Notes under the pieces: model-generated
What the model saw: the letters and a program-made list of their open reading frames with translations, nothing else
Databases searched by the model: none
Told to the model about the DNA's origin: nothing
In this document: one piece after another, positions 16,643-26,211 of the stretch
Numbering within the stretch: position 1 is the stretch's first letter
Layout: every line of letters begins with the position of its first letter
Made by a program: the position numbers and the translations under genes
Source of the DNA: Acidobacteriota bacterium
Lineage (GTDB): Bacteria; Acidobacteriota; Blastocatellia; RBC074
Direction: 5' to 3'
Assembly (NCBI GenBank): GCA_016710075.1
Contig: JADJLO010000023.1
Span: 1-64,000, forward strand
Length of the DNA: 64,000 nucleotides

Positions 16643-16840
16643 GTGGCAGAAGTAAGACTCGGAGATAATGAATCTCTCGAAAGCGCCCTGCGCCGCTTCA
16701 AGCGTAAAGTTCAACAGGAAGACATCATCCGCGAAGTTAAGAGACATGCATTCTATGTCCCGCCCGGAGAGAAGGCTCGCTTGAAATCAGCGCTCGCCCG
16801 CAAACGCAACCGCAAGAAATTTCGCCGCGTGGTGGAGTAA
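16643..16840 (+). CDS. rpsU: 30S ribosomal protein S21
   Basis: A 65-residue basic protein of the small ribosomal subunit. It carries the S21 pattern LESALRRFKRKVQQEDII followed by the basic tail KARLKSALARKRNRKKFRR. The start is GTG 16643 (MAEVRLGDNES), since no in-frame ATG lies nearby and the N-terminus then fits the family. A Rho-independent terminator follows within 40 bp, so it is monocistronic. Confidence 0.95.
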   Translation: MAEVRLGDNESLESALRRFKRKVQQEDIIREVKRHAFYVPPGEKARLKSALARKRNRKKFRRVVE

Positions 16841-16877
16841 TAAAACACTCCCTGCATGCTTTCAATTTCCATCAGTC

Positions 16878-16917
16878 AAAAGGCTGCGGATAATTTATCC
16901 GTAGCCTTTTCTATTTC
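16878..16917 (+). terminator. Rho-independent terminator of rpsU
   Basis: The stem AAGGCTGCGGAT pairs with ATCCGTAGCCTT with one mismatch, loop AATTT, followed by TTTTCTATTTCT. It starts 38 bp after the rpsU stop. Confidence 0.8.
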
Positions 16918-17216
16918 TCGCCTCACACCCACCTGGAATCTGCATTAAGCCACAACAAGGACGATTCTCTGTCGCTTTAATACCACAACGGGTCTTTGCC
17001 CGGATCGGATGGGCGCTGAACAACAAGGGGTTACAACCGAGCGGCTGAGCGGCATGGGAATTGCTTGCCATAGAAGGTCATCTAAAACCACCGGAACCAA
17101 TTCTCTTGAGAGTCCTTGCTGTCAGTGTTTTCCGTGGTTTGATTCCGATTCAAACTGGATTGTTCTGATTTGGAAGCTCAATCATAGCTGATCGTGCAGG
17201 CAGAGGTGTAAAAAGG
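16918..17216. other. Leader and spacer before lpxC
   Basis: About 300 bp with no coding frame I accept and no tRNA-like fold found by eye. The purine-rich GAGGTGTAAAAAGG just before 17217 serves as the lpxC ribosome binding region. Confidence 0.4.
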
Positions 17217-18068
17217 TTGAAAAAGCAGACGACATTGAAGGATAGTTTCAGCGCATCGGGAATTGGTCTTCATTCAAATTCTCCGGTCAACGTCAGAGTG
17301 ACGCCCGCCCCGGCATATACAGGATATGTTTTTCGACGGACGGATCTCAATGATTTCGAGGTGCCTGCGGCTCCGCAATTTGTGACGCATGTCAGTTATG
17401 CGACGACACTGATGAAGTCAGGGGTCATGGTATCGACGGTCGAGCATCTATTATCGGCGCTCCTTGGACTGGGCGTGGACAACGCGATAATCGAGTTGGA
17501 TTCACTTGAGGTTCCGATCATGGACGGGAGCGCGCGGCAATGGGTTGAATTGATCGAGCGGGCAGGGACGATCGAGCTGCAGGCGCCAAGAGCCTATTTG
17601 CGGGTTCTCAAGCGGATAGAAGTCAGCGAGAAGAATCGTTTTATGTCGATCGAACCGGCAGATGAATTCCGTATCACCTGCGAAATCGACTTCAATCATC
17701 CGATGATTGGACATCAAAGCCGGGAGATCAGTTTCAAGGCAGACGGTTATTCGGTGGAGATTGCACCGGCTCGAACATTCGGTTTTGTCGAGGAACTGGA
17801 GATGCTCAGGAAAAACGGTCTGGCGCGCGGAGGATCTCTTGAAAATGCCATCGCCCTGACTCCGGAAGGAATACTCAATCATGAGCCGCTGAGGTTCGGA
17901 GATGAGTTCGTCCGCCACAAAATTCTCGACATCATTGGCGATCTCGCGCTTTGCGGAATGCCGATAAAGGGTCACATTCGAGCCTCGCGCTCGGGCCATG
18001 GTCTTCACACCATGCTCCTCTCCACCCTGCTGCGGGACGAGTCTGCCTGGGAGATGTCAACCAACTGA
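17217..18068 (+). CDS. lpxC: UDP-3-O-acyl-N-acetylglucosamine deacetylase
   Basis: First committed step of lipid A synthesis: a zinc hydrolase that removes the N-acetyl group of UDP-3-O-acyl-GlcNAc. The protein has 283 residues, a little shorter than the 300 or so of E. coli. The start is TTG 17217 (KKQTTLKDSFSASGIGLHS); no ATG gives the conserved N-terminus. Zinc ligands are visible: H77 in STVEHLLSAL and the pair H/D in RHKILDIIGDLAL (about 234-246). The catalytic His is in SRSGHGLHTM, and E76 and the GSLENAI loop are present. It shows that the organism makes an LPS-type outer membrane. The downstream RND gene converges on it. Confidence 0.95.
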   Translation: MKKQTTLKDSFSASGIGLHSNSPVNVRVTPAPAYTGYVFRRTDLNDFEVPAAPQFVTHVSYATTLMKSGVMVSTVEHLLSALLGLGVDNAIIELDSLEVPIMDGSARQWVELIERAGTIELQAPRAYLRVLKRIEVSEKNRFMSIEPADEFRITCEIDFNHPMIGHQSREISFKADGYSVEIAPARTFGFVEELEMLRKNGLARGGSLENAIALTPEGILNHEPLRFGDEFVRHKILDIIGDLALCGMPIKGHIRASRSGHGLHTMLLSTLLRDESAWEMSTN

Positions 18069-18118
18069 GATCCCTTCACAGCCTGTGGGGGTGGGGATGA
18101 TGTGGGAACTCAACGCCG

Positions 18119-20380
18119 CTACTTTGTACGAAACACAGCCGATGTCAGACGTGCCGGAAGCAGGACCAGATCTTCAATCAGACAGCCCAGGATCGTCACC
18201 GCCGAGAGCAGCCCAAAGGATCCGATCGGTCCGAAATTCGATAGAGCGAAGATGGCGAAAGCTGTGGCGAGGGCGAGATTGGCGTAGATGATCGGCCTGC
18301 CTGACAAGCGCATGCTCTTGATGATGGATTCGCGCAGCGAGTCCGAGTAGTTCCGAACTCTCCTGAACCTGAAAATGAACTGCACGGAATTATCCACGGC
18401 GAGCCCGAGCACCACACTTGCCACAAGGCTGGTTGTGAGATTGAGATTGATCCCCCACCAACCCATGAAACCGAAGAAGAAGAGGACCGGGATCAGATTG
18501 GGAATCAAGGCCGTCAACCCTACGCGAAGAGACTGGAAGAGCATCGACAGCATGAAATAGATCGTGATCAGAGCGATGGTCACGCTCTTAAGCTGGTCCC
18601 CGGCTATCTGATCGGAGGTGCGGTTGAGCAGAACGAATGTCCCCGTGACGGAAACCTTGCACTCCGGAAACAGTTCTTTTGCGCGCTTTTCGATGGATTG
18701 AATGACGCTCCCCATCGCATGCGATTCAGAAAGATTTGAGCGGACCAGAATCCTGGCGATCCTCCGATCGGAGGTCAGAAATGCTTTCATTGGCCCCTGA
18801 TCCGAAAGCAACTCGTCAATGATCGATTGGTCGTCCGGAATCGCATAGTGATGCTGATCGTTATCATGAAAAGCGCGATTGAGATGCTTGATGAAATCGA
18901 CGACCGAAAGAGTGAGGTCGATTCCCTGCCCATTATCATGCCTGCTGCTTTCGGCAAAAACCTGAAATTCGTTGATCCGCCTGAGCAAATCGGGCCGGGT
19001 CACAGCCCCGTTCTTATCGCCCTCCAGGATGACGTCGAATGTCACCGCGCCCGACAGGCTTCGGTTTATCTCTCTGAGACCGATGCTGGTTTCCGCCTCC
19101 GGTTTGAAGAAATGAAAATAATCGATGTCGATTGTAATCCTGCGAATGCCGAACAGGCTGATGATGACGATCAGGGCAGTCAGAATGTAGAGAAGTTTCT
19201 GATTCGATGTCGCCCAGTTGCCGGTGGATTCAAGCAGGTGGACCATTTTTCCGCCGAGGCCGATTTTGAACTCAAGATGCTTCCTGTCGAGCAGCATCAA
19301 AACAGCCGGAACGAACGTCAGTGAAAGCGCCATGGTGAAGAAAGCGCCAAAGGCTGCAAATATCGAGGTGGTCCTGATGGCCGGAATGCCGGTGAATGCC
19401 AGCGATAAAAATCCGGCAATGATGGTCAATGCCGAAACAATCACCGGAAGGCTGATGAATTTCAGCCCTTCGGTCAGCACATACTTTTTATCATGAGCTT
19501 CTTCGTCAATCTGAGCGACGATGCCGATCTGATTGATGACATGGATCATGTATGAACAGCCTATGGCCAGCATCAATGTCGGGAGCATCAAGGCCAGCAC
19601 TGTGAAATGAGCATCGAAACAGCCCATCAGGCCAAGCATCCAGACAAGCCCGATCGCGATTGTAATCAGCGGCAGTATTACCGCGACGACCGATCTGAAA
19701 CAGAGCCACAAGAGCGCCGCGACGAGCAAAATCGTCAGCGGGAGAAATATTTTCAGATCACTGTTGATGGCTTCTGTCGCGCGCATCTGATTGAATGGCC
19801 CGCCCGCAAAAAATGACTGGTTGAACCCGGAGTCTTTTACCAGATCATAAATTTTCCCGGTCAGCTCGATTCTTTTTTCGGTTGTCAGCTCATCCTTGAG
19901 CAGTATGTTCAGGGAGGTTGTTCGCGAGTCCTTTGAGATGAGATTGCCGGCAAAGAGCCTGTCACCGAGTGCCGACCGGCGGATAATTTCGAGCGTCTGC
20001 GGATCTGTCGGATTTGCAGGCAGCAGTTCTTTGGCTTCGACCGTGCCGTCAAGACTTCGGGCATACTGGACATTGGCAAGGCTGAGCACCTCAGCAATGC
20101 CGGGCAGCTTTTCTATCTTCTGGTGCAGCGTGCGCAGGCGAGCGATATTGGCTGTGGTAAAGACGTCATCACAGACAACCGCAGCCACAAGGAATTCGTC
20201 CGGACCGAAATACTTGCGCGCCATTTCGAAATCTGTCCTTGCCTGATTGTCGTGTCCGACAAAGACCAGTGGAGACACATCAAGTTTCAGGCCATTTCGT
20301 AAAAAGCAGGCGGATATAATCGTCAGAAGAAAAACAATGAGTATGATCAGCCTCGGATGATTGATGGCGTAACTGTTCAT
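18119..20380 (-). CDS. RND superfamily exporter, MMPL/HAE3 type
   Basis: A 753-residue inner-membrane transporter. The layout is that of the hopanoid/lipid HAE3 type: an N-terminal helix (RLIILIVFLLTIISACFLRNGL), a periplasmic domain of about 170 residues, a bundle of five to six helices (LKIFLPLTILLVAALLWL, TVLALMLPTLMLAIGCSYM and others), a second periplasmic domain and a second helix bundle with NLIPVLFFFGFMGWWGI and ASVVLGLAVDNSVQFIFRFR. The last segment carries the GxxxDN-type charged residue expected for proton coupling. The lipoprotein gene 20386-21249 precedes it by 5 bp, the usual partner of HAE3 exporters. It probably moves lipids or other hydrophobic molecules from the inner membrane; the substrate is unknown. 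Confidence 0.85.
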   Translation of the reverse strand: MNSYAINHPRLIILIVFLLTIISACFLRNGLKLDVSPLVFVGHDNQARTDFEMARKYFGPDEFLVAAVVCDDVFTTANIARLRTLHQKIEKLPGIAEVLSLANVQYARSLDGTVEAKELLPANPTDPQTLEIIRRSALGDRLFAGNLISKDSRTTSLNILLKDELTTEKRIELTGKIYDLVKDSGFNQSFFAGGPFNQMRATEAINSDLKIFLPLTILLVAALLWLCFRSVVAVILPLITIAIGLVWMLGLMGCFDAHFTVLALMLPTLMLAIGCSYMIHVINQIGIVAQIDEEAHDKKYVLTEGLKFISLPVIVSALTIIAGFLSLAFTGIPAIRTTSIFAAFGAFFTMALSLTFVPAVLMLLDRKHLEFKIGLGGKMVHLLESTGNWATSNQKLLYILTALIVIISLFGIRRITIDIDYFHFFKPEAETSIGLREINRSLSGAVTFDVILEGDKNGAVTRPDLLRRINEFQVFAESSRHDNGQGIDLTLSVVDFIKHLNRAFHDNDQHHYAIPDDQSIIDELLSDQGPMKAFLTSDRRIARILVRSNLSESHAMGSVIQSIEKRAKELFPECKVSVTGTFVLLNRTSDQIAGDQLKSVTIALITIYFMLSMLFQSLRVGLTALIPNLIPVLFFFGFMGWWGINLNLTTSLVASVVLGLAVDNSVQFIFRFRRVRNYSDSLRESIIKSMRLSGRPIIYANLALATAFAIFALSNFGPIGSFGLLSAVTILGCLIEDLVLLPARLTSAVFRTK

Positions 20381-20385
20381 CCCGG

Positions 20386-21249
20386 CTACCTTGAACGGTC
20401 GAGCTGGCGACTGGCGCCGCTGATGAAATTCTTGAGATTATCCACGGTGAAGAGCCGATCGGAGAGCCCCTTGTCATATGCCACTTCACGGGTAATCAGT
20501 TGCAGTTTCAATTTCTGCTGCAGGTCATTGATTGTCACATTGGTAATTGTCTGACGATTCTGAATCTTCTTAACCTCGACAACCACGGCGGATTTCTGCA
20601 ATTCATCCTTTGAATCATAGAGATCGAATCCGGCCGGCTGTTGATCACCCTCGTTGAAGAAGGCGATGATTCGGGGATAGGCCAGGATTCTGTCGGTCTT
20701 TGCGATGAGTTCGACTCTGATCAGCTTGCGATTATCCTTTTCGACCCTCTCAACATTTTTCCTGTCATACTGGCCGAGTTCCATTCCAAGCAGTTCCTGA
20801 ATCGAGACTTTCGCCCCGCGAAAACCGAGTTGCCTGTCCGAGCCGATTTTGGTCAGTTTATCAAGTCCGGCAAGGTAGGAGAAAGCCTCGGTCGAGCGGT
20901 CAGGATATTCGATTGCGAGAATCGCCTTGTCAGAATCCTCGCGGGGAGAAACGACGCTGACGAAAGTCGAGACACCGGCAGGTGAATATTTGCGTTGAAC
21001 TTTGAAATCGACCTGATCCTTCTTTCCCTTTTCATCCTCGGAGATCATCTGCATCAATGCAGTGAAGTCCTTGCACCCGTCCTGGCCGGCCACTCTTGCG
21101 ATCATCATGCCGACATCCGGTAGAGGAGCTGGAGCCGTTGTAGTTTCGCTCCGGTTCGCCGGCTGGGAAGTTGTAGAACAGGCGGCAAGACCAATGCCGC
21201 CGATGCAAACCGCCATAATGGTGAAGAATATTGATAAATGCCGAATCAT
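20386..21249 (-). CDS. LolA-like outer membrane lipoprotein-sorting protein, itself a predicted lipoprotein
   Basis: 287 residues. The leader ends in the lipobox GLAAC (C24), so it should be lipidated. After a Thr/Pro-rich spacer (TTTAPAPLPDVG) comes a beta-rich body with DFKVQRKYSPAGV, KAILAIEYPDRSTEAFSY, YLAGLDKLTKIG, GFRGAKVSIQELLGMELGQYD and LIRVELIAKTD, the pattern of the LolA-like proteins that accompany MMPL/HAE3 exporters. It probably accepts the hydrophobic cargo of the RND pump encoded 5 bp downstream. The divergent neighbour is the sugar operon at 21548. The C-terminal 50 residues (VTINDLQQKLKLQLITREV) match the usual end of this family. Confidence 0.8.
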   Translation of the reverse strand: MIRHLSIFFTIMAVCIGGIGLAACSTTSQPANRSETTTAPAPLPDVGMMIARVAGQDGCKDFTALMQMISEDEKGKKDQVDFKVQRKYSPAGVSTFVSVVSPREDSDKAILAIEYPDRSTEAFSYLAGLDKLTKIGSDRQLGFRGAKVSIQELLGMELGQYDRKNVERVEKDNRKLIRVELIAKTDRILAYPRIIAFFNEGDQQPAGFDLYDSKDELQKSAVVVEVKKIQNRQTITNVTINDLQQKLKLQLITREVAYDKGLSDRLFTVDNLKNFISGASRQLDRSR

Positions 21250-21547
21250 CTTTCCCTCGAACTTGATGTAGAAACCGGTAATAGAATTCTATGAATTTCC
21301 GCAGGGTCCAACTCAGTCTATGCGGACCGGATCTAAAACGCCATATTTTGTCCTTTGATTTTTTAAGGCCGGCCGCGGAATTTCACCGAGCCGCAAGTAC
21401 AGCCTATTTTTATCCATTCCGCCGGGACAAACAAACCCTTTCGGAGAGTTCTATAATAAAGATTGACATGCTATTATTCGCTCGATTTTCTGGAACCCTT
21501 TGAGGTTCGCTGCAATCTTATCAAAAAGGCATAAAAGGCTGACTTCG

Positions 21548-22528
21548 ATGTCACAACCGAATTATCTGATTACCGGTGCATACGGTTTTATTGGCGCCTG
21601 GGTCGTGAAGAGACTGCTTGATTCCGGCGCGATAGTAAACATCCTCGATCAAAGCTCGGATCCGCAGCGTCTGCGGCTGATCATGACCGACGAAGAGATT
21701 TCGCGTCCCCGGTTCATTGCCGGGGATATCACGGACGGCGACCTGGTCGCCCGTGTGGTGGAAGATAACGGGATTAATCGCATTATCCATCTGGCCGGAC
21801 TACAGGTGCCGGTATGCAAAGCTAACCCCAGACTCGGTGCAATGGTCAATGTCATTGGAACCATCAATGTTTTCGAGGCGGCAAAAAATTCCGGCGGCCG
21901 GGTCAAAAAGATATCCTATGCCAGTTCAGCCGCGGTTTTCGGAGTGCCGGATGGAGAGAAGCCTGTAACAGAAGCCGCCGCCGGAGGCATGACCACGCAC
22001 TATGGGGCATTCAAAAGATGCAATGAAGACAATGCCCGCGTCTATTATCTCGATAACGGGATCAGCAGTGTCGGGCTCAGGCCGTTGACCGTATACGGAG
22101 TGGGCAGGGATTTCGGCATGACTTCCGATCCGACAAAGGCCATGAAAGCAGCAGTCGTTGGCCGGCCCTTTCATATTCGATTCGGCGGCAGAACCGATTT
22201 CCTGTATGTCGCCGACTGCGCCGACGCTTTTATCAAAGGGGCACAATCTGATATTGAAGGGGCGCAGGTCTTCAACCTGCACGGCGAGACAGTCGCCATC
22301 GCCGATGTGGTTTCCGAGATCGAGAAGCAGCTCCCCGAGTCCGCCGGCAAAATCACATTCAGCGAGACACCACTGACGCTCCCCGAGGAACTCGATGATT
22401 CGGCCATAGCCGCGATTATCGGCGATGTTGAGCATACCCCATTGAGCTCGGGCGTGAAGATGACAATCGACAGATTCAAGCTGCTCAACAGCGAGGGACG
22501 ACTGTCGACCACGGACCTCGATCAGTGA
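21548..22528 (+). CDS. NAD-dependent epimerase/dehydratase (extended SDR)
   Basis: 326 residues from ATG 21548. The Rossmann motif GAYGFIGAW (TGxxGxxG, about residues 9-18), the active-site Ser region SYASSAAVFG and YGAFKRCNE (Y-x-x-x-K) are all present, as in GalE-like extended SDRs. The sugar-binding part contains GVGRDFGMTSDPTKAM and HIRFGGRTDFLYVADCADAF. It heads a carbohydrate operon with a second dehydrogenase, an ABC importer, an FAH hydrolase and a xylulokinase-type kinase, so a role as sugar or aldonate dehydrogenase/epimerase in catabolism is more likely than nucleotide-sugar synthesis. The substrate is unknown. The next gene starts 40 bp on. Confidence 0.8.
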   Translation: MSQPNYLITGAYGFIGAWVVKRLLDSGAIVNILDQSSDPQRLRLIMTDEEISRPRFIAGDITDGDLVARVVEDNGINRIIHLAGLQVPVCKANPRLGAMVNVIGTINVFEAAKNSGGRVKKISYASSAAVFGVPDGEKPVTEAAAGGMTTHYGAFKRCNEDNARVYYLDNGISSVGLRPLTVYGVGRDFGMTSDPTKAMKAAVVGRPFHIRFGGRTDFLYVADCADAFIKGAQSDIEGAQVFNLHGETVAIADVVSEIEKQLPESAGKITFSETPLTLPEELDDSAIAAIIGDVEHTPLSSGVKMTIDRFKLLNSEGRLSTTDLDQ

Positions 22529-22568
22529 AATTGAAATCAATTGTGTCGTCAAATCAAAAGGAGATTTA

Positions 22569-23721
22569 ATGCGCGCCCTGAGAATCTCAGAACCGGCCGT
22601 CATGGGTTTGTGCGACATCCCGGCGCCTGAGTTAAAGCCACATCAGGTGATGGTCCGAGTTGGTGCGGTGGGACTTTGCGGGACGGATTTTCATATTTAT
22701 GAAGGACAGGCTAATTACAATTCCGACGAGAATGGACGGACCATCCCGTTTGAAGAGAGGCCTCAGGTTCTTGGCCACGAATTCTGCGGCATAGTTGAAG
22801 AAGCAGGCAGCGACGTCAAGGATCTCAAACCGGGCGATCGGGTATCGATAGATCAGGGCTTGAACTGTCACAGCCTCATGAAAGAACGCCTCTGCGAATA
22901 CTGCGAGACCGGCAATTCTCATCAATGCGCGTCATATGGCGAGCACGGGATTACCGGTCTGCAGGGAGCGCTGGCGGAGTATGTCGCGGTACCTGCGGTC
23001 AATGCGGTGAGGATCGAATCGGATTTATCCCTCGATCAGGCGGCGCTGGTCGAGCCTCTTGGATGCATCATTCATTCATGCGATGTCATGCTCAAGACCC
23101 GGGCAAGGTATACATTCGGAGGCGATAGACCGATCAAATCGGTGCTTATCTGCGGCGCCGGCCCCTGCGGGACTGCTTTTCACCCAGTATTTTCGCAATG
23201 TCATCGGGTATGACGGTCTGTTGATCGTCACGGAACCCAATGCCAAACGCAGAAATCTCGCTGCTGAATTCGGAGCAACGGTAATCGATCCAACGGCGGT
23301 CGATCCGGTCGAGGCGGTCAAAGTTCTGACTTCGGGCGAGAAAATCCAGTTGCTGATAGAGTCGGCGGGAATCGGCTCATTGTTCAAGCAGATGCCCGGT
23401 CTGATTCGCAAACAGGCGACGGTCGTTCTTTATGGTCACGGCCACCACGGTGTCGATATCGGAGCGCTCAACAATGTGCAATTCATCGAGCCAACATTTA
23501 TCTCTCCGGTTGGAGCTTCCGGAGGGTTCGATGACGATCATCGTCCCGGCACTTATCGCAAGTCGCTTGAACTGCTCTCATCCGGGCAGATCAATGTTTC
23601 AAGATTCATCACCCACAGGTATCCATCCCTTGGCGATGTGCCGCAGGCATTTGCCAAAGATCGTTTCGGATCCGATTACATCAAGGGCGTTTCAGTTCAT
23701 GGCATGTCAATTAACAAATAA
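22569..23721 (+). CDS. Zinc-dependent medium-chain dehydrogenase (polyol/sugar type), single frameshift
   Basis: Reads as a full-length alcohol/polyol dehydrogenase once one extra C in the run at 23161-23164 is removed, which restores GAGPAGLLFTQYF. As given, the frame stops after FHPVFSQCHRV and resumes one frame away. Zinc motifs: GLCGTDFHIYEG (catalytic Cys), GHEFCGIVEE (His-Glu) and a four-Cys structural zinc loop CHSLMKERLCEYC...C with a longer first spacing than usual. The NAD-binding domain follows. It would oxidise a sugar or polyol imported by the ABC system downstream. It lies 40 bp after the SDR gene and 12 bp before the binding-protein gene. Confidence 0.8.
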
Positions 23722-23733
23722 ACCAGGGCATTT

Positions 23734-24690
23734 ATGATGAGACAAAGAATAACAATACTGGCTACGATCTCGATTCTGATCATTCTTATTTTCACGGCAT
23801 GCAACCGTGGCACAGTCAATTCGCAAAAGACCATTGCGGTCATCCCGAAGGGCATCTCGCATTTCTTCTGGCAGAGCGTCAAGGCCGGCGCGGAAGCCGC
23901 GGGCAAGGATCTCAATGTGAAAATCGACTGGAAAGGCCCGGCGCAGGAGACCGATATTTCCGGCCAGGTCAACATTGTCGAGGATGCAATCAACCGGCGT
24001 GTCGACGGGATCGTGCTCGCTCCATCACATGGAGATTCGCTGGTGCCGATGGTGCTGCGCGCACAGCGTGAAGGCATCCCGGTAACCATCTTCGATTCGG
24101 GAATCGCGACCGATCAGTATCTCTCCTATGTTTCGACCGACAACCGCGAGGGCGGCGCGGTCGCAGCCAGGCGCATGGGTGAAAAACTCGGCGGCAAGGG
24201 CAAGGTGGCGATTATCGGAGCCAAGAAAGGTTCGGTTTCGACCGACGAACGAGAAATCGGCTTTGAGGCCACTATCAAAGAGAAGTTCCCGAATATCCAG
24301 ATAGTTCAGTGGCTCTATGGCGAGGCGAACGCCACAAAATCCCTCTCGGTCGCAGAAGACATACTCACATCGCATCCGGAGTTGAATGGTATTTTCGCAT
24401 CAAATGAATCTTCGACCGTCGGAGCCGTGCGTGCAATTCTGCAGCGTAATCTGCCCAACAAAGTGCTGCTGGTCGGATTCGATGCGACCCCGGATCTGGT
24501 AAAGAATGTAAAAGACGGTGCGATAGACTCACTCGTAATTCAAAACCCTTTCAAAATGGGCTACGAAGGCGTCAAGACCATTGTCGACAAGCTCAACGGC
24601 AAACAGCCGCAGAAACGAATTGATACCGGAGTCTCACTTCTGACAAAGGAGAACGTCGAAACCCCGGAAATTCAGAAGCTGATTAAATGA
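23734..24690 (+). CDS. Sugar ABC transporter substrate-binding lipoprotein (RbsB family)
   Basis: 318 residues. The signal peptide ends in the lipobox IFTAC, so it is a membrane-tethered periplasmic binding protein. Typical type I fold blocks are IAVIPKGISHFFW (first strand), RRVDGIVLAPSHGDSL, IPVTIFDSGI, YVSTDNREGGAVAARRM, NGIFASNESSTVGA and VLLVGFDATPDLV. The aromatic FFW after the first strand and the D/N/R in the hinge region suit a monosaccharide or small polyol ligand. Its stop overlaps the start of the ATPase gene by 4 bp (ATGA). The exact sugar cannot be read from sequence. Confidence 0.88.
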   Translation: MMRQRITILATISILIILIFTACNRGTVNSQKTIAVIPKGISHFFWQSVKAGAEAAGKDLNVKIDWKGPAQETDISGQVNIVEDAINRRVDGIVLAPSHGDSLVPMVLRAQREGIPVTIFDSGIATDQYLSYVSTDNREGGAVAARRMGEKLGGKGKVAIIGAKKGSVSTDEREIGFEATIKEKFPNIQIVQWLYGEANATKSLSVAEDILTSHPELNGIFASNESSTVGAVRAILQRNLPNKVLLVGFDATPDLVKNVKDGAIDSLVIQNPFKMGYEGVKTIVDKLNGKQPQKRIDTGVSLLTKENVETPEIQKLIK

Positions 24691-26195
24691 TGGATTCATT
24701 AAACACCGCGCTTGAGATGCGCGACATCAGCAAATCGTTCTCCGGCAACACGGTGCTTGACGGAGTCACCCTGACGGCCCATGCAGGCGAAGTGCTGGCG
24801 CTGGTCGGAGAAAACGGCGCCGGCAAATCGACTCTCATGAAGATCCTGTCCGGGGTTCACCAGCCGGATTCAGGCGAGATATTGATCGACGGGCAGAAGC
24901 TGAATTTTTCACGGCCCGGCGATGCCCTTTCGGCGGGAATCGCGATGATCTATCAGGAGCTCTCGCTGGCTCCGCACCTGACGGTCGCCGAGAATATCTT
25001 TCTGGGACGAGAGCCGCTCCGAGTCGCTCCGTTGGGGATGATCAATGACAATGATCTCTATCAAAGATCTCAATCGCTGCTTGAGGATTACGGGTTCAGG
25101 ATCAACGCAAAAACCCGTCTTGGCCGTCTGAGCGCAGCGGATCGGCAGCTTGTCGAGATCACGCGTGCGATTGTCGAAGCCAAACGTTTGATAGTTATGG
25201 ATGAACCGACATCCTCATTGACATCACATGAAGTCGAAGAACTCTTCCGCCTGATCAAGGATTTGAAAAAACGGGGGCTGGCGATCATTTACATCTCTCA
25301 TCGACTGGAAGAACTCGATGATATTGCCGACCGCATGACGATTCTTCGTGACGGGAAGGTCGTCTACAGCGGCAAATGGGGAGAAATATCCACCGATGAG
25401 TTGATTCGGCATATGGCCGGACGTGAATTGAAGGAGATCTTCCCACCGCGTAAGGCATCGATCGGCGGCGTCAAACTCAAGGTTGAGAATCTTTGTCGAT
25501 CGCCGAAATTCGAGAAGATCAGCTTTGAGGTTCGTGCCGGAGAGGTCGTTGGCCTTGCCGGTCTTGCCGGAGCCGGTCGCACGGAGCTCGTCGAGGCGAT
25601 ATTCGGGGCTCAGCCGCTCGAGAGCGGCCGAGTAGTCCTGAACGGAGTTGAAGTCGATCATTTCGAGACCAATCAATCGGTCAAACGCGGATTGAGCCTG
25701 CTGACCGAAGACCGCAAACGCACTGGCCTTTGCCTCAATCTCCCTCTTGCCGCAAACATTACCCTCGCCAATGTCCGTGCCCTGGTCAGCGGCGGCGTGT
25801 TGAGAAAAAGGAAAGAAACTGCCGCGGCTAATGAATTGATTAATAAACTCGGCATCAGGCCTCCCTCTCCGTCAAAGCCTGTAGGCCGGCTCAGCGGTGG
25901 AAATCAACAGAAGTCCCTGCTTGGCAGATGGCTCTTCGCCAAATCGGACATCTTTCTGCTCGATGAGCCGACGCGAGGCGTCGATGTCGCCGCCCGTTCC
26001 GAGATCTATCGCAAGATCAACGAACTGGCCGAATCCGGAGCAGCGGTATTGATCGTCTCCTCCGATCTGCCGGAGCTCCTCGGCATGGCCGACAGAATTC
26101 TGGTGATGCGGCGCGGTCACCTGGTCGCCGAACTCAACGCCGGACAAACCACGCAGGAAGAGATTTTGAAATACGCAGCAGTCGAAGAAAGCTAG
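24687..26195 (+). CDS. Sugar ABC transporter ATP-binding protein (RbsA/XylG family, double NBD)
   Basis: 502 residues with two ATPase domains, the usual size. The first domain has Walker A GENGAGKST (about 41-49), Q-loop YQELSLAPHLT, a degenerate signature RLSAADRQLVEI and Walker B LIVMDEPTSSLT. The second domain starts near residue 250 with the degenerate Walker A LAGAGRTEL, then signature RLSGGNQQKSLLG and Walker B IFLLDEPTRGVDV. This mix of one canonical and one altered site is normal for the carbohydrate uptake CUT2 family. It is translationally coupled to the binding-protein gene before it and lies 16 bp before the permease gene. Confidence 0.92.
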   Translation: MMDSLNTALEMRDISKSFSGNTVLDGVTLTAHAGEVLALVGENGAGKSTLMKILSGVHQPDSGEILIDGQKLNFSRPGDALSAGIAMIYQELSLAPHLTVAENIFLGREPLRVAPLGMINDNDLYQRSQSLLEDYGFRINAKTRLGRLSAADRQLVEITRAIVEAKRLIVMDEPTSSLTSHEVEELFRLIKDLKKRGLAIIYISHRLEELDDIADRMTILRDGKVVYSGKWGEISTDELIRHMAGRELKEIFPPRKASIGGVKLKVENLCRSPKFEKISFEVRAGEVVGLAGLAGAGRTELVEAIFGAQPLESGRVVLNGVEVDHFETNQSVKRGLSLLTEDRKRTGLCLNLPLAANITLANVRALVSGGVLRKRKETAAANELINKLGIRPPSPSKPVGRLSGGNQQKSLLGRWLFAKSDIFLLDEPTRGVDVAARSEIYRKINELAESGAAVLIVSSDLPELLGMADRILVMRRGHLVAELNAGQTTQEEILKYAAVEES

Positions 26196-26211
26196 CAAGG
26201 ATTAAAACCTA

